Assembly: GCA_019614645.1 (NCBI GenBank) | Contig: JABWDB010000011.1 | Coordinates: 5,691,501 to 5,755,500, forward strand | Source of the DNA: Stratiolaelaps scimitus | Lineage: Eukaryota; Arthropoda; Arachnida; Mesostigmata; Laelapidae | Direction: 5' to 3' | DNA length: 64,000 nucleotides | Part shown: positions 12,128-23,302 of the stretch, piece by piece | Position numbering within the stretch: the first letter of the stretch is position 1 | Layout: each line of letters starts with the position of its first letter | Notes under the pieces: generated by a model | Told to the model about the DNA's origin: nothing | What the model saw: only the letters and a program-made list of their open reading frames with translations | The model's database searches: none | Made by a program: the position numbers and the translations under genes

Positions 12128-12692
12128 ATGCCTAGAAGATATATAAAGTCCAAACCTAGAACGCTCTTTTCTTTAATTTGGAGACTATCAGCAAACAGAG
12201 CATTGCGCCAAAAAAAAGGATCCCATTTATGGGAAAACGTATGGCGAATATTCCTTGCACCGATTCAACGTGAAAATTATATGCTTTGTTTTTTTTATCA
12301 ACATTCTGTCAATGGTCCATTTGTTAGAGTTCTAAGAGCTGGAAATAATGACCAAGGGTTGTGTATAACAGAAAATTTAGACGCACGCTACGCGATAGGC
12401 AACGCGCCCGGAAATCTAACGATGCCAATTAATGCAATAGCTCAATTAAGTAAGTACTACACCGGGTGGTTATTAAGCATGGAGTGCGTCATTACCGCGG
12501 GCTTACGAATAGTTGACAGCAGTGGAGACCGATGCTGCCGGTCATCTCACTTGGCTGAAATTCGAAATTTTCAACAACGATAATTGGCTGAACGACTGCA
12601 ATGCGTTTATGCACAACACACGGCTATACAAACCTGACGATGGCACTATGCAACGTTCTCGATCAAGCGGGCTATGCACTAGTAACTGGTGA
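12128..12692 (+). pseudogene. Frameshifted A+T-rich coding fossil, origin unknown
   Basis: An ATG at 12128 opens 151 codons in a region much more A+T-rich than neighbouring genes. The N-terminus is basic (MPRRYIKSKPR) and the middle is well mixed in composition (for example NLTMPINAIAQLSKYYTGW). Around 12500-12530 coding-like sequence moves into the +1 frame and continues for about 55 codons (for example WLKFEIFNNDNWLNDC) to a TGA at 12690-12692. A single one-base indel would explain this, so I call it a broken gene. No intron signals are obvious. The basic start, A+T richness and isolation would fit an integrated viral gene or a transposon protein, but I recognise neither. A real gene with an unusual splice is also possible. 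Confidence 0.35.
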
Positions 12693-12699
12693 TCATTCA

Positions 12700-13055
12700 T
12701 GGTCAGCTTTGTTTCGTTAAATACACGATTAAGCTGAAATAGTGTTTATAACATTTCTTATACAATGTTGTACATTTATTTTATATGATTTATACATTAT
12801 TCTACATTTATTGTATATTAAAACACATCAAGTATGTTTTCAATTTAATATTATACATACTGTATCCCATAGCGGTTCCTATTCCTCACACTCGCTCGTC
12901 GAGACCCGAATACTTCTTGACGTAGCATTACAACGCCGTGTTGTGCTATTTTCCATATTTACGTGTTGTTAACTATTGTATAGTATAGCGTGATATGGAG
13001 GAACATGTCGCTTGTCTTGAAAACGAAAAACGAGAATAACTTAGAGTTGTGTACT
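12700..13055. other. A+T-rich stretch
   Basis: Very A+T-rich sequence (12720-12880 especially) with no exon-like frame; it ends at the truncated SINE copy at 13059. Confidence 0.5.
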
Positions 13056-13058
13056 ATC

Positions 13059-13131
13059 CGACACGTAAGAGAGCTTCAGCATTGTGAAGTTGCAGCTCCA
13101 TTAAATAAAGCAATAAACCTTTACCTTTACA
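13059..13131 (+). repeat. SINE family 1, 5'-truncated copy
   Basis: Only the 3' tail is present: AGAGAGCTTCAGCATTGTGA, a central TTAAATAAAGCAATAAA block and CTTTACCTTTAC. It matches the tail of the full copy that starts 230 bp downstream, in the same orientation. Confidence 0.65.
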
Positions 13132-13287
13132 CGTTGAACCCTTCCATAAGCATACAATGAATGTAAAACAGAGCTTTTGACATCGCCTCGAGTGACTGTT
13201 TCGATAAGGTCGACAGGGGGGCATTGCCGAACAACACGCGCTTGGAACATTTGAAACGAGTGTGTCCACGTTGTGTATTACGCATAC

Positions 13288-13414
13288 TTGGACGACTGAG
13301 TGGTCTCTGGCTGTAAAAAGTCAGAGATCGCAGGTTCGAATCCCGTTGAATGACATATAAGAGAACTTAAGCATTGTATGCAGTGCCTTAAATAAATCAA
13401 TAAAGCTTTACTCT
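13288..13414 (+). repeat. tRNA-derived SINE, family 1, near-complete copy
   Basis: The head is tRNA-like: a stem-loop (GTCTCTGGCTGTAAAAAGTC) is followed by a perfect B-box, GGTTCGAATCC. The body carries ACATATAAGAGAACTTAAGC and the 3' end has AATAAATCAATAAAGCTTTA, so it carries polyadenylation-like hexamers. The head should act as an internal RNA polymerase III promoter. Related copies occur on both strands in this window. A GTA triplet sits where a Tyr anticodon would be, so a tRNA-Tyr origin is possible. Confidence 0.75.
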
Positions 13415-14255
13415 TTGCTAAATACAGTGATGATTCAGTTCATTTCAATGTTTTGTTATTAATGTCATCATCATAATCATCGCCATAGAGTAAATCATTT
13501 CAGCAGCTCTGCCCGGCTGCCCACCGAGGACATTGTTTGTCGACGCTGCAGCCAGATATTGTTCATGCCCGCACATCATTGGCCATCGGGGACTCCCGTC
13601 TGTTTAACGGCCAGTTCTGATAAATGTCAGTTCGCTTGTATCGTACATCTCAGAAAGACGTGTCAGCTCCTAATGAGATAATTCGATTAGTTGCACACAC
13701 ACACACACGCACACAGATCGACGTGAACATTGCCGAGCTGTATTGTGCGCGGTAGTAAGGTAGACAGAGAGGGGGAGAGAGATTCCGTTAACTCGATCAG
13801 GTAATTCTATTCCAACGGTCGTTCGCCTGCACCCAGCTGTGCAATACGCCCTGACGAGATTGCTCTTCCTCATAATGCTCGGATGCTGTCGTTTTTATTG
13901 AAGGCGGGGGATGCCCATGCTTGCGGCTTATGTACAAGTTCACCTCGTCGGAGTACCCTGCAGGAGTGCAATCGCCTATCGAACTGGACATTGTGGAAAG
14001 TAGCCGATCTCCCAAATGTGTTGCCGTATTTTCTATGTTCACGTGTGTCACTATCGCACAGTATGGCATTAATTGCCGAGTAACGACGTCAAGGTACGCT
14101 GTACCTGACGAATTGTTAGCCGCATGAGAAAGATAACGGGTGCCAGAATCATGGTCGGGGACCCAGCGGGGTATTCCTTGGGGTTGGTGTCGACTGCTCC
14201 CCTGCTAGAATGGCTCTCTGTAACATCTAAATACGTGTATACCTCACACGCTCAC

Positions 14256-14296
<41 letters not shown>

Positions 14297-15600
14297 AATT
14301 TCTTATACATGTGTTAAGGCATGCGGCCCCACCATTGCTACAAGATCCATTCAGTTTACTTTCTACGAGTCATCCCATCGCTGGCCTCTCTACACCCTAC
14401 CAACACTGCGGTAGGCACAATATATCCGCTGCATTTGCGCTAAATACCGTTGCGAAGTACACGAGTCCAATCATAGACGCTGGCAAAATAACAGCCCAAC
14501 GGTCACTCCGGCTACACCAGCCGGAGCACCGGCAGGCGAATGTGTGCGCCTGTCTCTCTCTCTCTATGTCTCTGTGTGTGTGTACCTGTAAAATGGAGCC
14601 AATTCCCGCCCTTCTGCCGGCTCGCGTTTCCTCTCGATGCTTCGAATGCTCCACACCCCCGCAGGCCTCAATGCACCCCCGACTTCCCATTGACGCCAGC
14701 ACATCGTAACGGATCCGTCAACCTGAGGCTCGACTTGTTCTAGCAACTGCCTCGTTTACCATTCCTCTATCCGAGTCTTTGGCCGGTGGCGGCGGTGGCC
14801 GTGGTGGTTGCTCGGTCGGTTCCGCTGTTGTCTACCAACGCATGCGCGATATCTATCGACTGAGAGACAGAGAGATAAATGCACTTGAGAGCGTTGGTTG
14901 GCGCGTGGATTTTACCTCGGCTGGGGGTAGCGGGGGTAGCGGCCGATCTTCGCCGTTCTTCACTCGATCGCGATGTCTCTCGGAGGTTGATTTCGAGAGG
15001 GGATCAACACGGACTCCAACGGTTTTCGGCGCCCACCTGCGGCCCCTCCCGACCCCTGGTCCCCGTCAACTCGCTTCGCTCTCAGACAGCTGGGCTCCCT
15101 ATCAGGCCATTCGCCGCTGATGGACCCGCAACAGAGTCTAGTTTCAACCCACCGGTACATGTGCATATATATATATATATGTATAGTGGAGTTTCGACTG
15201 CTCGCCAGCGCCAGCCCACTCGCAGTGCGAGGTTCTGGCTGCTTCTCATCTCACCTTTACTCTGCCGCAGTAAGGTTATGAGAGCAGGCGATGTCGGAGA
15301 TAAACGGCGTATCAGATGTAGAAGCGCTGCCAGAATGAACGTAACGTGTGGTTGGTGTATATATATATATATGCCACAAGTCATGTTCGACTATAGTACT
15401 TCGTATGGTTCCGAACGGATTCTACGAGAACGCCGCTCAAAGTACACAAAGCATAATGGCATAAATGGCATAAACAGACTAAAAGACAATATAGAAAACA
15501 GTCTTCGCCTAAGCACTGCACTTTTGGCGACTTCAGAGCCGAGCAGCTCGTGCGATTCCACTCACTAACGCTGTTCGTTAGGTGTGAGCAAGCCGTACGC
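13415..15600. other. Repeat-rich stretch without a supported gene
   Basis: It holds (CA)n at 13696-13717, (TA)n at 14258-14294, 15164-15181 and 15356-15373, and CT/TG-rich sequence at 14550-14585. Open frames at 13797-14069 (minus) and 13921-14127 (plus) overlap on opposite strands, and neither has a clear splice pair. Confidence 0.4.
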
Positions 15601-16460
15601 ATCTTTTCCTCGGGGTGCCTGTAACGGTCCTTTTCGTAAAGTGAAGAACCCGCTGTTGGTGGTGTTCGTATCGACGGACAGCCACCATAGTCAAAGCCGT
15701 AGAGACTTTGCTCTGTTGAGTTCTCCGTCTTTCTCTCTCTCTCTCTCTCTCTCTCCCCGACTCCGACATTGAGCGCTGATGGCCAGCTCAGGTCTGATCG
15801 CGTGGCGACGGTTGCGGAGGCGGAGCGGCCTCGGACCAGGGGAGCGCTGCTACGACGATTAGCGCCACCACTGAGGGCCAGCCGGTGCCAGCGTCCCGAG
15901 CGCGGTCTACCCCAGACCCCATTCCCTGACCGAAGGCGGTGGATTCGTGGGGTCTCGGTTCCTCTCCCCCCCCATCTCTCGCGGTCGATCTCCCGTTAGC
16001 GTTGCTGCCAGAGGACGCAGTACCCCTGTGCATTGAACATTTGCTGGACAACGGGCGAACAGCCTGATCCACTGTTCTGAATCAGGCAGCGATGCGTGCA
16101 CATGAATGCAGCGGTGCACATGAACCCTGAGCATGAGGACAGGAGCACGTCCATGGGTCGACATTCATGGCACAGCCGTCGCGGTGCTTGGGGAGAGTGT
16201 GGCGACCGTTAGGGCATTCGGAGGATTCGTCGCGTCCGCCGTGCCTCTCCAGAAACGCATCGAGAAAACAACGCACGGGTCATGCGAGTGTGGTGCAGTC
16301 GGCACCGAGGCGAGGAAGGGCGTCTCGCGGCTGAGGCCGCAACAAAATGTCGCTCACGACAGGAGGTTTCGGTGGAACGAGGCCTGAGACCGAGCGACGC
16401 GAGTTCCGAGCAACGTCAGTCGAAATGGAGCGACGCGGGTGTGTAGATAATGTCTGAACA
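15600..16460. promoter_or_regulatory. GC- and CpG-rich island, possible promoter or 5' UTR
   Basis: CpG-rich sequence with a (CT)n run at 15732-15755 precedes the Kozak-like ATG at 16469. Overlapping open frames on both strands are due to composition. Promoter function is inferred from CpG density and position only. Confidence 0.25.
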
Positions 16461-16468
16461 GATACACT

Positions 16469-16553
16469 ATGGAGAGCGACGTTTTGACAGAGTTTCCTGA
16501 TGACTTCCTCGCGATGCATGCAAACAAGCCGAATCGGGCAAAACTGATCCACG
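16469..16553 (+). CDS. Candidate first coding exon
   Basis: An ATG just downstream of a CpG-rich island opens a coding-like peptide, MESDVLTEFPDDFLAMHANK, which runs to a donor-like CCACG|GTGATG in phase 1. The frame continues past it into a translated ATT microsatellite, which argues for the exon ending before that. The product is acidic, then basic, and not recognised. The only nearby plus-strand exon candidate (16805) enters in phase 0, so it does not join directly. Confidence 0.25.
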
Positions 16554-16708
16554 GTGATGAACAGAAATTGGGGCTAGAGAAATTTAATTTTGCCGGCGAG
16601 AACCAGTACTTTTTACTATTATTATTGTTATTTAATTATTATTATTATTATTATTATGGGGTAGATGGTAGTTAATATATGATTAAGGAAGATATCAACG
16701 GGCATTCG

Positions 16709-16740
16709 TAACCCAAACGTAAGCCCACCCAAACGTAAGC
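16709..16740. repeat. Short direct duplication
   Basis: CCCAAACGTAAGCC occurs twice in a row with a two-base spacer, probably a recent slippage or repair duplication. Confidence 0.7.
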
Positions 16741-16804
16741 CTGCACCTCATTGAGCTAAGATGCCGTAGAATCGGTTCTTTTTTTCTTGAAATTTTCTCT
16801 CAAG

Positions 16805-17029
16805 CGGTTTACAGTTATTCGTTGGGGTCGAGGATTTGACGGCGGAGTCACTTTAGGGCTAAACAGGGTATCTTTACCGGACATCAATCAATACACCGAA
16901 ATCCGTTTCGTCTTCTTGTTGAGCTTATCATACAGTTTTCCGACCAGTGATCCAGTGATCGATTTAGTACAGCATCACTGGCGTCCAAGCGACGCTCAAT
17001 TGATTCTCGTGGACCTCTTGATCATATAA
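16805..17029 (+). CDS. Candidate terminal exon, unknown product
   Basis: A very strong pyrimidine tract (CTTTTTTTCTTGAAATTTTC, then TCTCAAG) gives an acceptor at 16803-16804. The 75-codon frame that follows has mixed, foldable composition (for example VSLPDINQYTEIRFVFLLSL and DLVQHHWRPSDAQL) and ends at a TAA at 17027-17029. An AATAAA lies at 17233-17238, a reasonable distance for a short 3' UTR. The family is not recognised. It could be the last exon of a plus-strand gene whose earlier exons lie upstream. Confidence 0.3.
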   Translation, partial: RFTVIRWGRGFDGGVTLGLNRVSLPDINQYTEIRFVFLLSLSYSFPTSDPVIDLVQHHWRPSDAQLILVDLLII

Positions 17030-17239
17030 AGTTTGTTTAGATAATTAGGACAATTTTCCGATTTTAATACAACAACAGTTTGCAGTAATTACTCAATTTC
17101 ACCCCCCGGGCCCCAGGCCCCACCAAAGCCCCTCCATTCAGCCCCTCCAGGGCAGGTACGCGACAAATGTACGATATCCAGCGTGCGTACCACTGCATTG
17201 CATTGGGCAGAACCGGCGAACCCCCGACGTCCAATAAAC

Positions 17240-19121
17240 GGGACCGCCAGTTCATCACTTTCGTCATCCTACTTGTGGGACTTCGCATTCGAGATAAATG
17301 GAACTATTCATTGTTATATTGTCAATATATGTTCATGTGTTAGTGGTGTTGGGCCGGTCCTGCGTTCGTTTGATGCCAAAATCGCGCAAAAAATCGCTAT
17401 TCTACACCGCCTCGCTTATTGGACAGAGGAGGCGACTGCTCGTCAACGCGACGAGCCCCATGCGCCGTGGGCGATGGCTGCAAACGAGCGGATTTGGGTG
17501 ACATCGTCCGCCCCCATATTCTCATCCACTGGTACAATGTCATACACATACGTATTGATGAATTCTCAACGTCAAGGTCAATATAATAGATGAGGATGTG
17601 TTGAACGCCGTCTCCAGGTACAAGATCCAGTTGGGTCGAGAGCCTGCGTTTCGCAGGCGCACAGCTGACTCCGAATGCTCATCCCGATCTCTCTTTCTCT
17701 CTCTCTTCTCCCTTTTTCTCTTTCTGGGTGATTTGTGCCTTAAGAACGAACAGCTTTCCTACTAAAAACAAGTCCACGGTCTTAACCCCCTCCCGCCCTC
17801 CACCCGGGGGTCGTCCTCTGTTATGAGACCTGGCCGAGCCAACCGGTTGAGCCAGAAAACAACCCACACAGCTTGTCGTTGGACGGCACATCAGCCAGCC
17901 ATCGAGCACAAGGCTCGACACTCAACGCACGACGACCTTCCTGCCTGTCTGCCTGCCCAGGCTGATTGGTCTACGGCCTCATCGCCGGGAGGACTAGCTT
18001 GCAGCAGTGGTCAGGAACAGCCGATAACGAGAGTGGCTAACGCGCGCCGGCACGAGCCATCCAGGTTAGGCTAGCTGTCTCGTCCTGAAGGCGGCAACCG
18101 GTTCCATGACAACGGGGCGCGGACCGCCGACGCCGGGTAGACTATACGATATTACAGCCTGCACGAGCCGAAACCGCTATAAGTCGACAGCAGCCGTTAC
18201 CTTGGCTGCCTGCGTGGAAGGTGCAGGCCAACAGACAATCGCTATATTATTTGCCTCTGCTGTTATTGTTGCTGCTGCTGCTGCTGTTGTGATCCTTGGG
18301 AGGAGCACCAGCGACAACTTGCTGGCTCGTGGCTTGTCCATTCGGCCGGTTCGCTGCGCCGGTGGCGCACGATCGCCAAGGGATCGGGCTGCACGAGGCG
18401 TCAGCGGCGCCCAGCGGCCTGGCACAACGCGACCGTCACCAGCGCTGGTCGAACATCTGCCGCCCACACGCCTCTGTCATCGGACACAAGCGCATGAAGA
18501 CCTCCCTTCCCCCCCCCCCGCTCCATAGTCCCAACGAACACGACAGGCACAGACATAGGTCAAGAATACGGAGAGAAGTGATTGGAACGATTGAATGCCA
18601 TCCATCGACGCGAGCTGACATCGGGAGACGTCGTCGCACGTAGGCTTGAGAGGCGAGAGATCGAGAGAAGAGCCCCAGAAGTATTCAATCAGTCAATCTG
18701 TTCCATTTGTTCACCTTTGTTAGACAGCACTCTTCCCAACCCTTTAACATGTATGACAACTTCAACTAGAACTCGTAGGATACACAGGGAGAAATAGTGC
18801 ATCGGGGGCGAGCGGCCGTACCTGCTTGTTCGTGGCCGGGGATTCGATGCTCGATGAATGGAGAGGAACTTAGGTGAGATCGTATGGGATAATAGTCGCG
18901 TCTGCAATGAGTGCTTGCTTTTTTGTCTTGCCCACACCGACGAACGCTACATTGCGTACAATAGTTGTTCAGATGAATAGAGGTTTTCTGGGAATCGAGA
19001 TTGTATATATATATTATACATTCGTTTATTCTATGGCTGTGCTTTGTTGCCTGACAGTAGTGACTATATAAGACGATTCGCTTTGGTCTTGTTGTATTAT
19101 TATAATCGAAAAATAATGGGA

Positions 19122-19157
<36 letters not shown>

Positions 19158-19180
19158 GTATATAAATGTACATATTTTAG
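17240..19180. other. GC-rich stretch with no firm gene
   Basis: 17800-18650 is GC- and CpG-rich, with GCT repeats at about 18258-18290. Open frames on both strands (18106-18528 plus, 18177-18467 minus) overlap. The plus frame would encode a hydrophobic Ala/Val/Ile run, but this comes from the GCT repeat. A (TA)n array lies at 19126-19155. It may contain a promoter. Confidence 0.35.
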
Positions 19181-19190
19181 ATGTTCACCG

Positions 19191-19260
19191 CGATAGCGTG
19201 GGGTATCGCCGGAGACTCTTGGAACCATGGGGCGTGCCGGGTTCGAATTCCACGCGATAC
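19191..19260 (+). pseudogene. tRNA-like pseudogene, Leu-like
   Basis: GATAGCGTGG near the start and GGCGTGCCGGGTTCGAATTC at the end resemble the ends of eukaryotic tRNA-Leu, and the B-box GGTTCGAATTCC is present. GGTATCG and CGATACC could form a seven-base-pair stem, but the D-arm region is missing or disordered and the T-stem pairs poorly. I read this as a degenerate tRNA or the head of a SINE, not a functional tRNA. Confidence 0.3.
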
Positions 19261-19341
19261 CTACGAATCGACGCGTCCATGCGCCTGACGTCTGATACAG
19301 AAGACAATCTTGTCAGATGGTCAGACACCCGATCGTCCTAA

Positions 19342-22300
19342 CATCGGCCCGGTTTTAACCGACGAGAAGTCGCCCGTCATTCACTGACTATGAGCAATCT
19401 TCATAAATCGAATAAAATCTGATGACTCGGAAATCTCGGTGCGTCGCTCCGGTCCTCCCCGTGAATACTACGCTATGTCGCTTCCACCGAGTCGGTGTCT
19501 GTGCCGTATCGCCATCTGCATGTTATTCAAAACTATAACAAACCGCCTTTCCGCTCCGAGAGCCTGTCACAATCGGCCGATTATTCACGAGATCTGGGCT
19601 CGCTAGCCTGATTCAGATCGTAGGCCTCAGCATTCATGCGTTCCGCCGTTGTTGTTTTGACTGCAAACGACCATAAGCAACGTGGGTACACACACACACT
19701 GTCGCTTACGGGCGCAGACGCGCACGGCAGCTACACGGGAGACTCTGACAAACAGACGGAGACGATAGGTCGGATAGTGCAGATGATTCAGCTACAAGTA
19801 TAACATTATTGTGTTATAAATAAGCGTCACACAGCGATCGGCTGGACACTGGTTGTATTTACATGACGTTCGTGTGTATTTGCTCGATCTAGACACACTT
19901 TCGTTAGTCGATTGTTGATGCTGTTGTTATGGTCGGTGTAGCTATTACGATATAAGAGGCAGGCGAGAAGAAACAATGGGGACGCGAATAGGGTGGATGG
20001 CCAACCGAAGCGAAGCCTTCACAATGCCGCTGATGTTTATGTGATGGGCTCGCTGCGTATGCGAGATACGTTCTCCGCGCACCGACGAGATCCGATCAGA
20101 GGCGCTGTTCTCGCCGATTACGGTTCTCGATGTATCAGTCGGTCTTGTCCGGCTCCTGACGTCGGACAGGTTGGCTGGCCGAATCTCCCTCTTTGGAGAG
20201 GGTCTCGGGCAGCTGTTTTCCGAGGTGTTCAGCCAAACGAAAGTGTAGGCCGATGTGATCCGCCGTCTCCGAGCTGTGAAACGCGCTTGACGCGCTTATC
20301 GAAGAAGGCCACTTTTGGAGCAGAAGTCGGACTCAGCTGGGCTAAGGCGCAGTAGGCTTCCTGGCTGGCAGCGCGTTCATATCTGGGGGGCGGGGGGCGT
20401 CCGTCAACGTTGGTGGCTAGCGTCGCCTACAACGGCGGAACCTATTGACGGCAATAGTCCAGCGATTCGACGATTCCGATCCGACGAGGTCTGCGTTGAG
20501 ACACGCCCTTTGAAGTCTACCCGGCGACACCGGGCCGAGCAAGAAGCGAACGTCGGAAATTCGCTGATGACCTGCTGCTCACGGCTGAGCAGCTCGACTC
20601 GGGACATCGATCGACGCCTTCACAACTCTCCGATGTCGTCGGTAGCAGCTGACCCCGATCGGTGAAAGCTGGATAGACTTGCACAAGGTGTCTGTGCAAC
20701 ATTGCCCTGCCGTCACGTAGTTAGGCGTATTAGAGGACGCCCAGGTGAGCTTCCAGCTTCGCTGACACGACAGGGAGCAAGCCTGCCACCCCGAGGCCTG
20801 CTCCAGGAAGATAGATGAGGGCGAACAGAAAAAAAAACACCGTAAAAAGACTTCACCCAACCACGGGTGATCGATCACCACCCCCCCACGCATTATGACC
20901 CGTTCACACGAATATTAAACTATAAGAGAACCATGTCTGTGTATGCCTCAGGCCTCGTTCGACATGTAGTCAAGAGGCGCTGGGCAAACGCGGCGAACAT
21001 GTTTAGGCTTAAGCGGAGCATTGTGTCAGATCCACAAATATCGTCAGGGTAGGCAGAGTTGGTAAAGGAACCCGTTTCAAGAGAGACATTGGGCGGCATT
21101 TTCTCAGAGGCATTGAGACGTCCCCTTCGAACGAAGCAACATGACGCGCATATCTTACTGTTGGTGAATTTGACGGCAAAAAATTCTAACCGGTTAGCCT
21201 TCACATGATTAGTTCGACGTTGTCTCCGCGCATGTGTTGACACACGTGCCAGTGCTACTCTGCCGGCTCATATTTGCTTCTTGTAGTGTTTTGACATCTG
21301 TCTGCGAGACGGCGACACTCTCCTGATTCGAGATTTCCCGAGGTTTGTACCCGCTGTAAGCCAACACGACGATTTAGCGACCGCCAGACATAGGTAACTG
21401 TCTCGGACAATGTTAATGCTCCACGGCGACAATAAGACCAACGTGGCACCCAACAAACGACCCAATATGAGGAGCTGAAGCACCGCGGGATTGAGCACGA
21501 ACCAATGGATGGCGCAGTGCTGCGAGAGAGAGAGAGAGCTGAGATCAAGGACGAACTCTCGGATCGATCGGACCGTGCAGGCACCACAGCACGCGTACTG
21601 TCCTCGATTTGGACGGGTGTGCTCCATTTCACGGATGAAGGTTTAAATTCGCGCAGGCGAATTGCTGCCGTCCCGCTATGGTGTCTCGATCAGCAGGTCA
21701 ACTATGTACAGTGGCAACTTGCTCCTCTTGGCCTCCGCCAGAAACGGCCGCCAAGGAGTCAATCAGAAAATGTGGGCCTGACGATCTCGAGCGAAACAAA
21801 AAAAAAACACAACAACTTCTACGAGGAGTCGCCAAAACCTGCTGCGTACCTCGTGGCAGGGTCCACCAAATGAGAAGTGCCATTCGTAGGCGCGAAAACC
21901 TCGCGCGGAGACCCGGTCGCCGCACAGGATGTGACATATGCACAATGCTGTATCTCGCAGCGACATGCCGCATTGCCAGCTCTCACCCTGCAACCTCAGC
22001 TCACCTCTCCTCTCCTCTCCGAGGTTACGATGGACGAAACGCAAATTGGCTTAGGACCCGTATGGCTTGGCCTGGCTAGGCCACAGTATGGTCGCGAATG
22101 ATCGGCAAATCAATCGGCAGCTATGCTCCCCGGGGTGGTGTTCGCTGAAGTCCCTCAAATTGACGACGCAACGGCTCGCCACCGACATGTGATTACGATC
22201 GATGGTGTCACGAGTGCGCGATGGATCCTCATGTTGTCGTTGCTGTCGATCTCGGTGTCGCCGTTCTTCAATCGACCACTCATCCTCTCGCTGCAGTGTC

Positions 22301-22930
22301 TTATGTCCGGTCAGTGGACGGAGCCAGACCACCAATAATTAGGTTTGTCGTTGAGGTCCAGCCAAGCAACGTGGCTAGCCTTGAATTCCAACCCGATAGA
22401 TGCATTGGATACGCTGTTACGCGCGGTAACCCTGTACCGGCCGCTAGTCCCTTATTCACAGTTCGAATGCATGCGCCAACACTCGGAAGGGTATCTGGGT
22501 TCTCTGCTGTAATGTATCGTTTGGCCTATGTCCGGGGCCGCTGGCGGATCATTGTCTATCGCGCGAGCGTCTACGTAAATGGTATTAATTAGCTCACGTT
22601 AGTCAGTTTACATAGCAATGAATGGAGAGAAGTAGCTACGCCGGTGTCGCTCTCGTCATCTCTCTGCGTTGATCGAGATCGCCGGATTTGGGTGCTGACA
22701 AAATACTGACCAAATTACCGTGTACCTGCCAATGCATGCATATTTGAGCCATGCTGGCCCGCTCGATTGAATCGCTGGCGAGAATTGTTGGAGAAAGTCG
22801 ACGACAATTGAACTCGTTCTCGAGCGACTCGCTTGCTACGTCCGGGTGCGAAGCGTCACCGCAAAGTGCCGACGATAGATATTTATTATAGACAAATAGC
22901 CAGGATTCGATAATCAGATACGTTCACGTT
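19342..22930. other. Long stretch without a supported gene
   Basis: Moderate GC content with many overlapping open frames on both strands up to about 130 codons (19993-20355, 21505-21873, 21678-22079, 22221-22592 plus; 21255-21632 minus). None has a clear start plus donor, or acceptor plus stop with convincing composition. A GA run lies at 21524-21537. Decayed transposon sequence is possible but not shown. Confidence 0.4.
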
Positions 22931-23044
22931 CATCAATTCACACCCTTTATAGCGAATAGAGACTCAACGGCACTTCTCCTCAGCTCGGCAATGTATATGC
23001 CTGCACATAAGCACACACCATTATACATATAAATAGTAATACCT

Positions 23045-23100
23045 AAAGGTTGAGAGCTGAGGCCTGTCAGATAGGGGAACAGCTGTGGGTCAGCTCGAAG
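23045..23100 (+). repeat. Short dispersed element, copy 1
   Basis: About 55 bp (core GAGCTGAGGCCTGTCAGATA, then GGGGAACAGCTG) is nearly identical to 61563-61618 in the same orientation. It is followed by an A-rich tail and a long (TA)n array. It is probably a fragment of a retroposed element. Confidence 0.7.
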
Positions 23101-23116
23101 ACAAAAACAAAAAAAA

Positions 23117-23150
23117 CAATATATATATATATATGTATATGTATATATAT

Positions 23151-23183
<33 letters not shown>

Positions 23184-23193
23184 GTATATGTAT

Positions 23194-23245
<52 letters not shown>

Positions 23246-23269
23246 GTATATATATATATAATATATATA

Positions 23270-23300
<31 letters not shown>

Positions 23301-23302
23301 CA
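23117..23302. repeat. (TA)n / TATATG compound microsatellite
   Basis: About 185 bp of TA dinucleotides with regular TATATG and TATAATA interruptions. It directly follows the A-rich tail of the short element at 23045-23100. Its translation gives long Tyr-Ile runs that are not genes. Confidence 0.9.

Noticed and set aside
19191..19260. Functional tRNA gene
   Set aside because: The D-arm is absent and the T-stem pairs poorly; kept only as a tRNA-like pseudogene.
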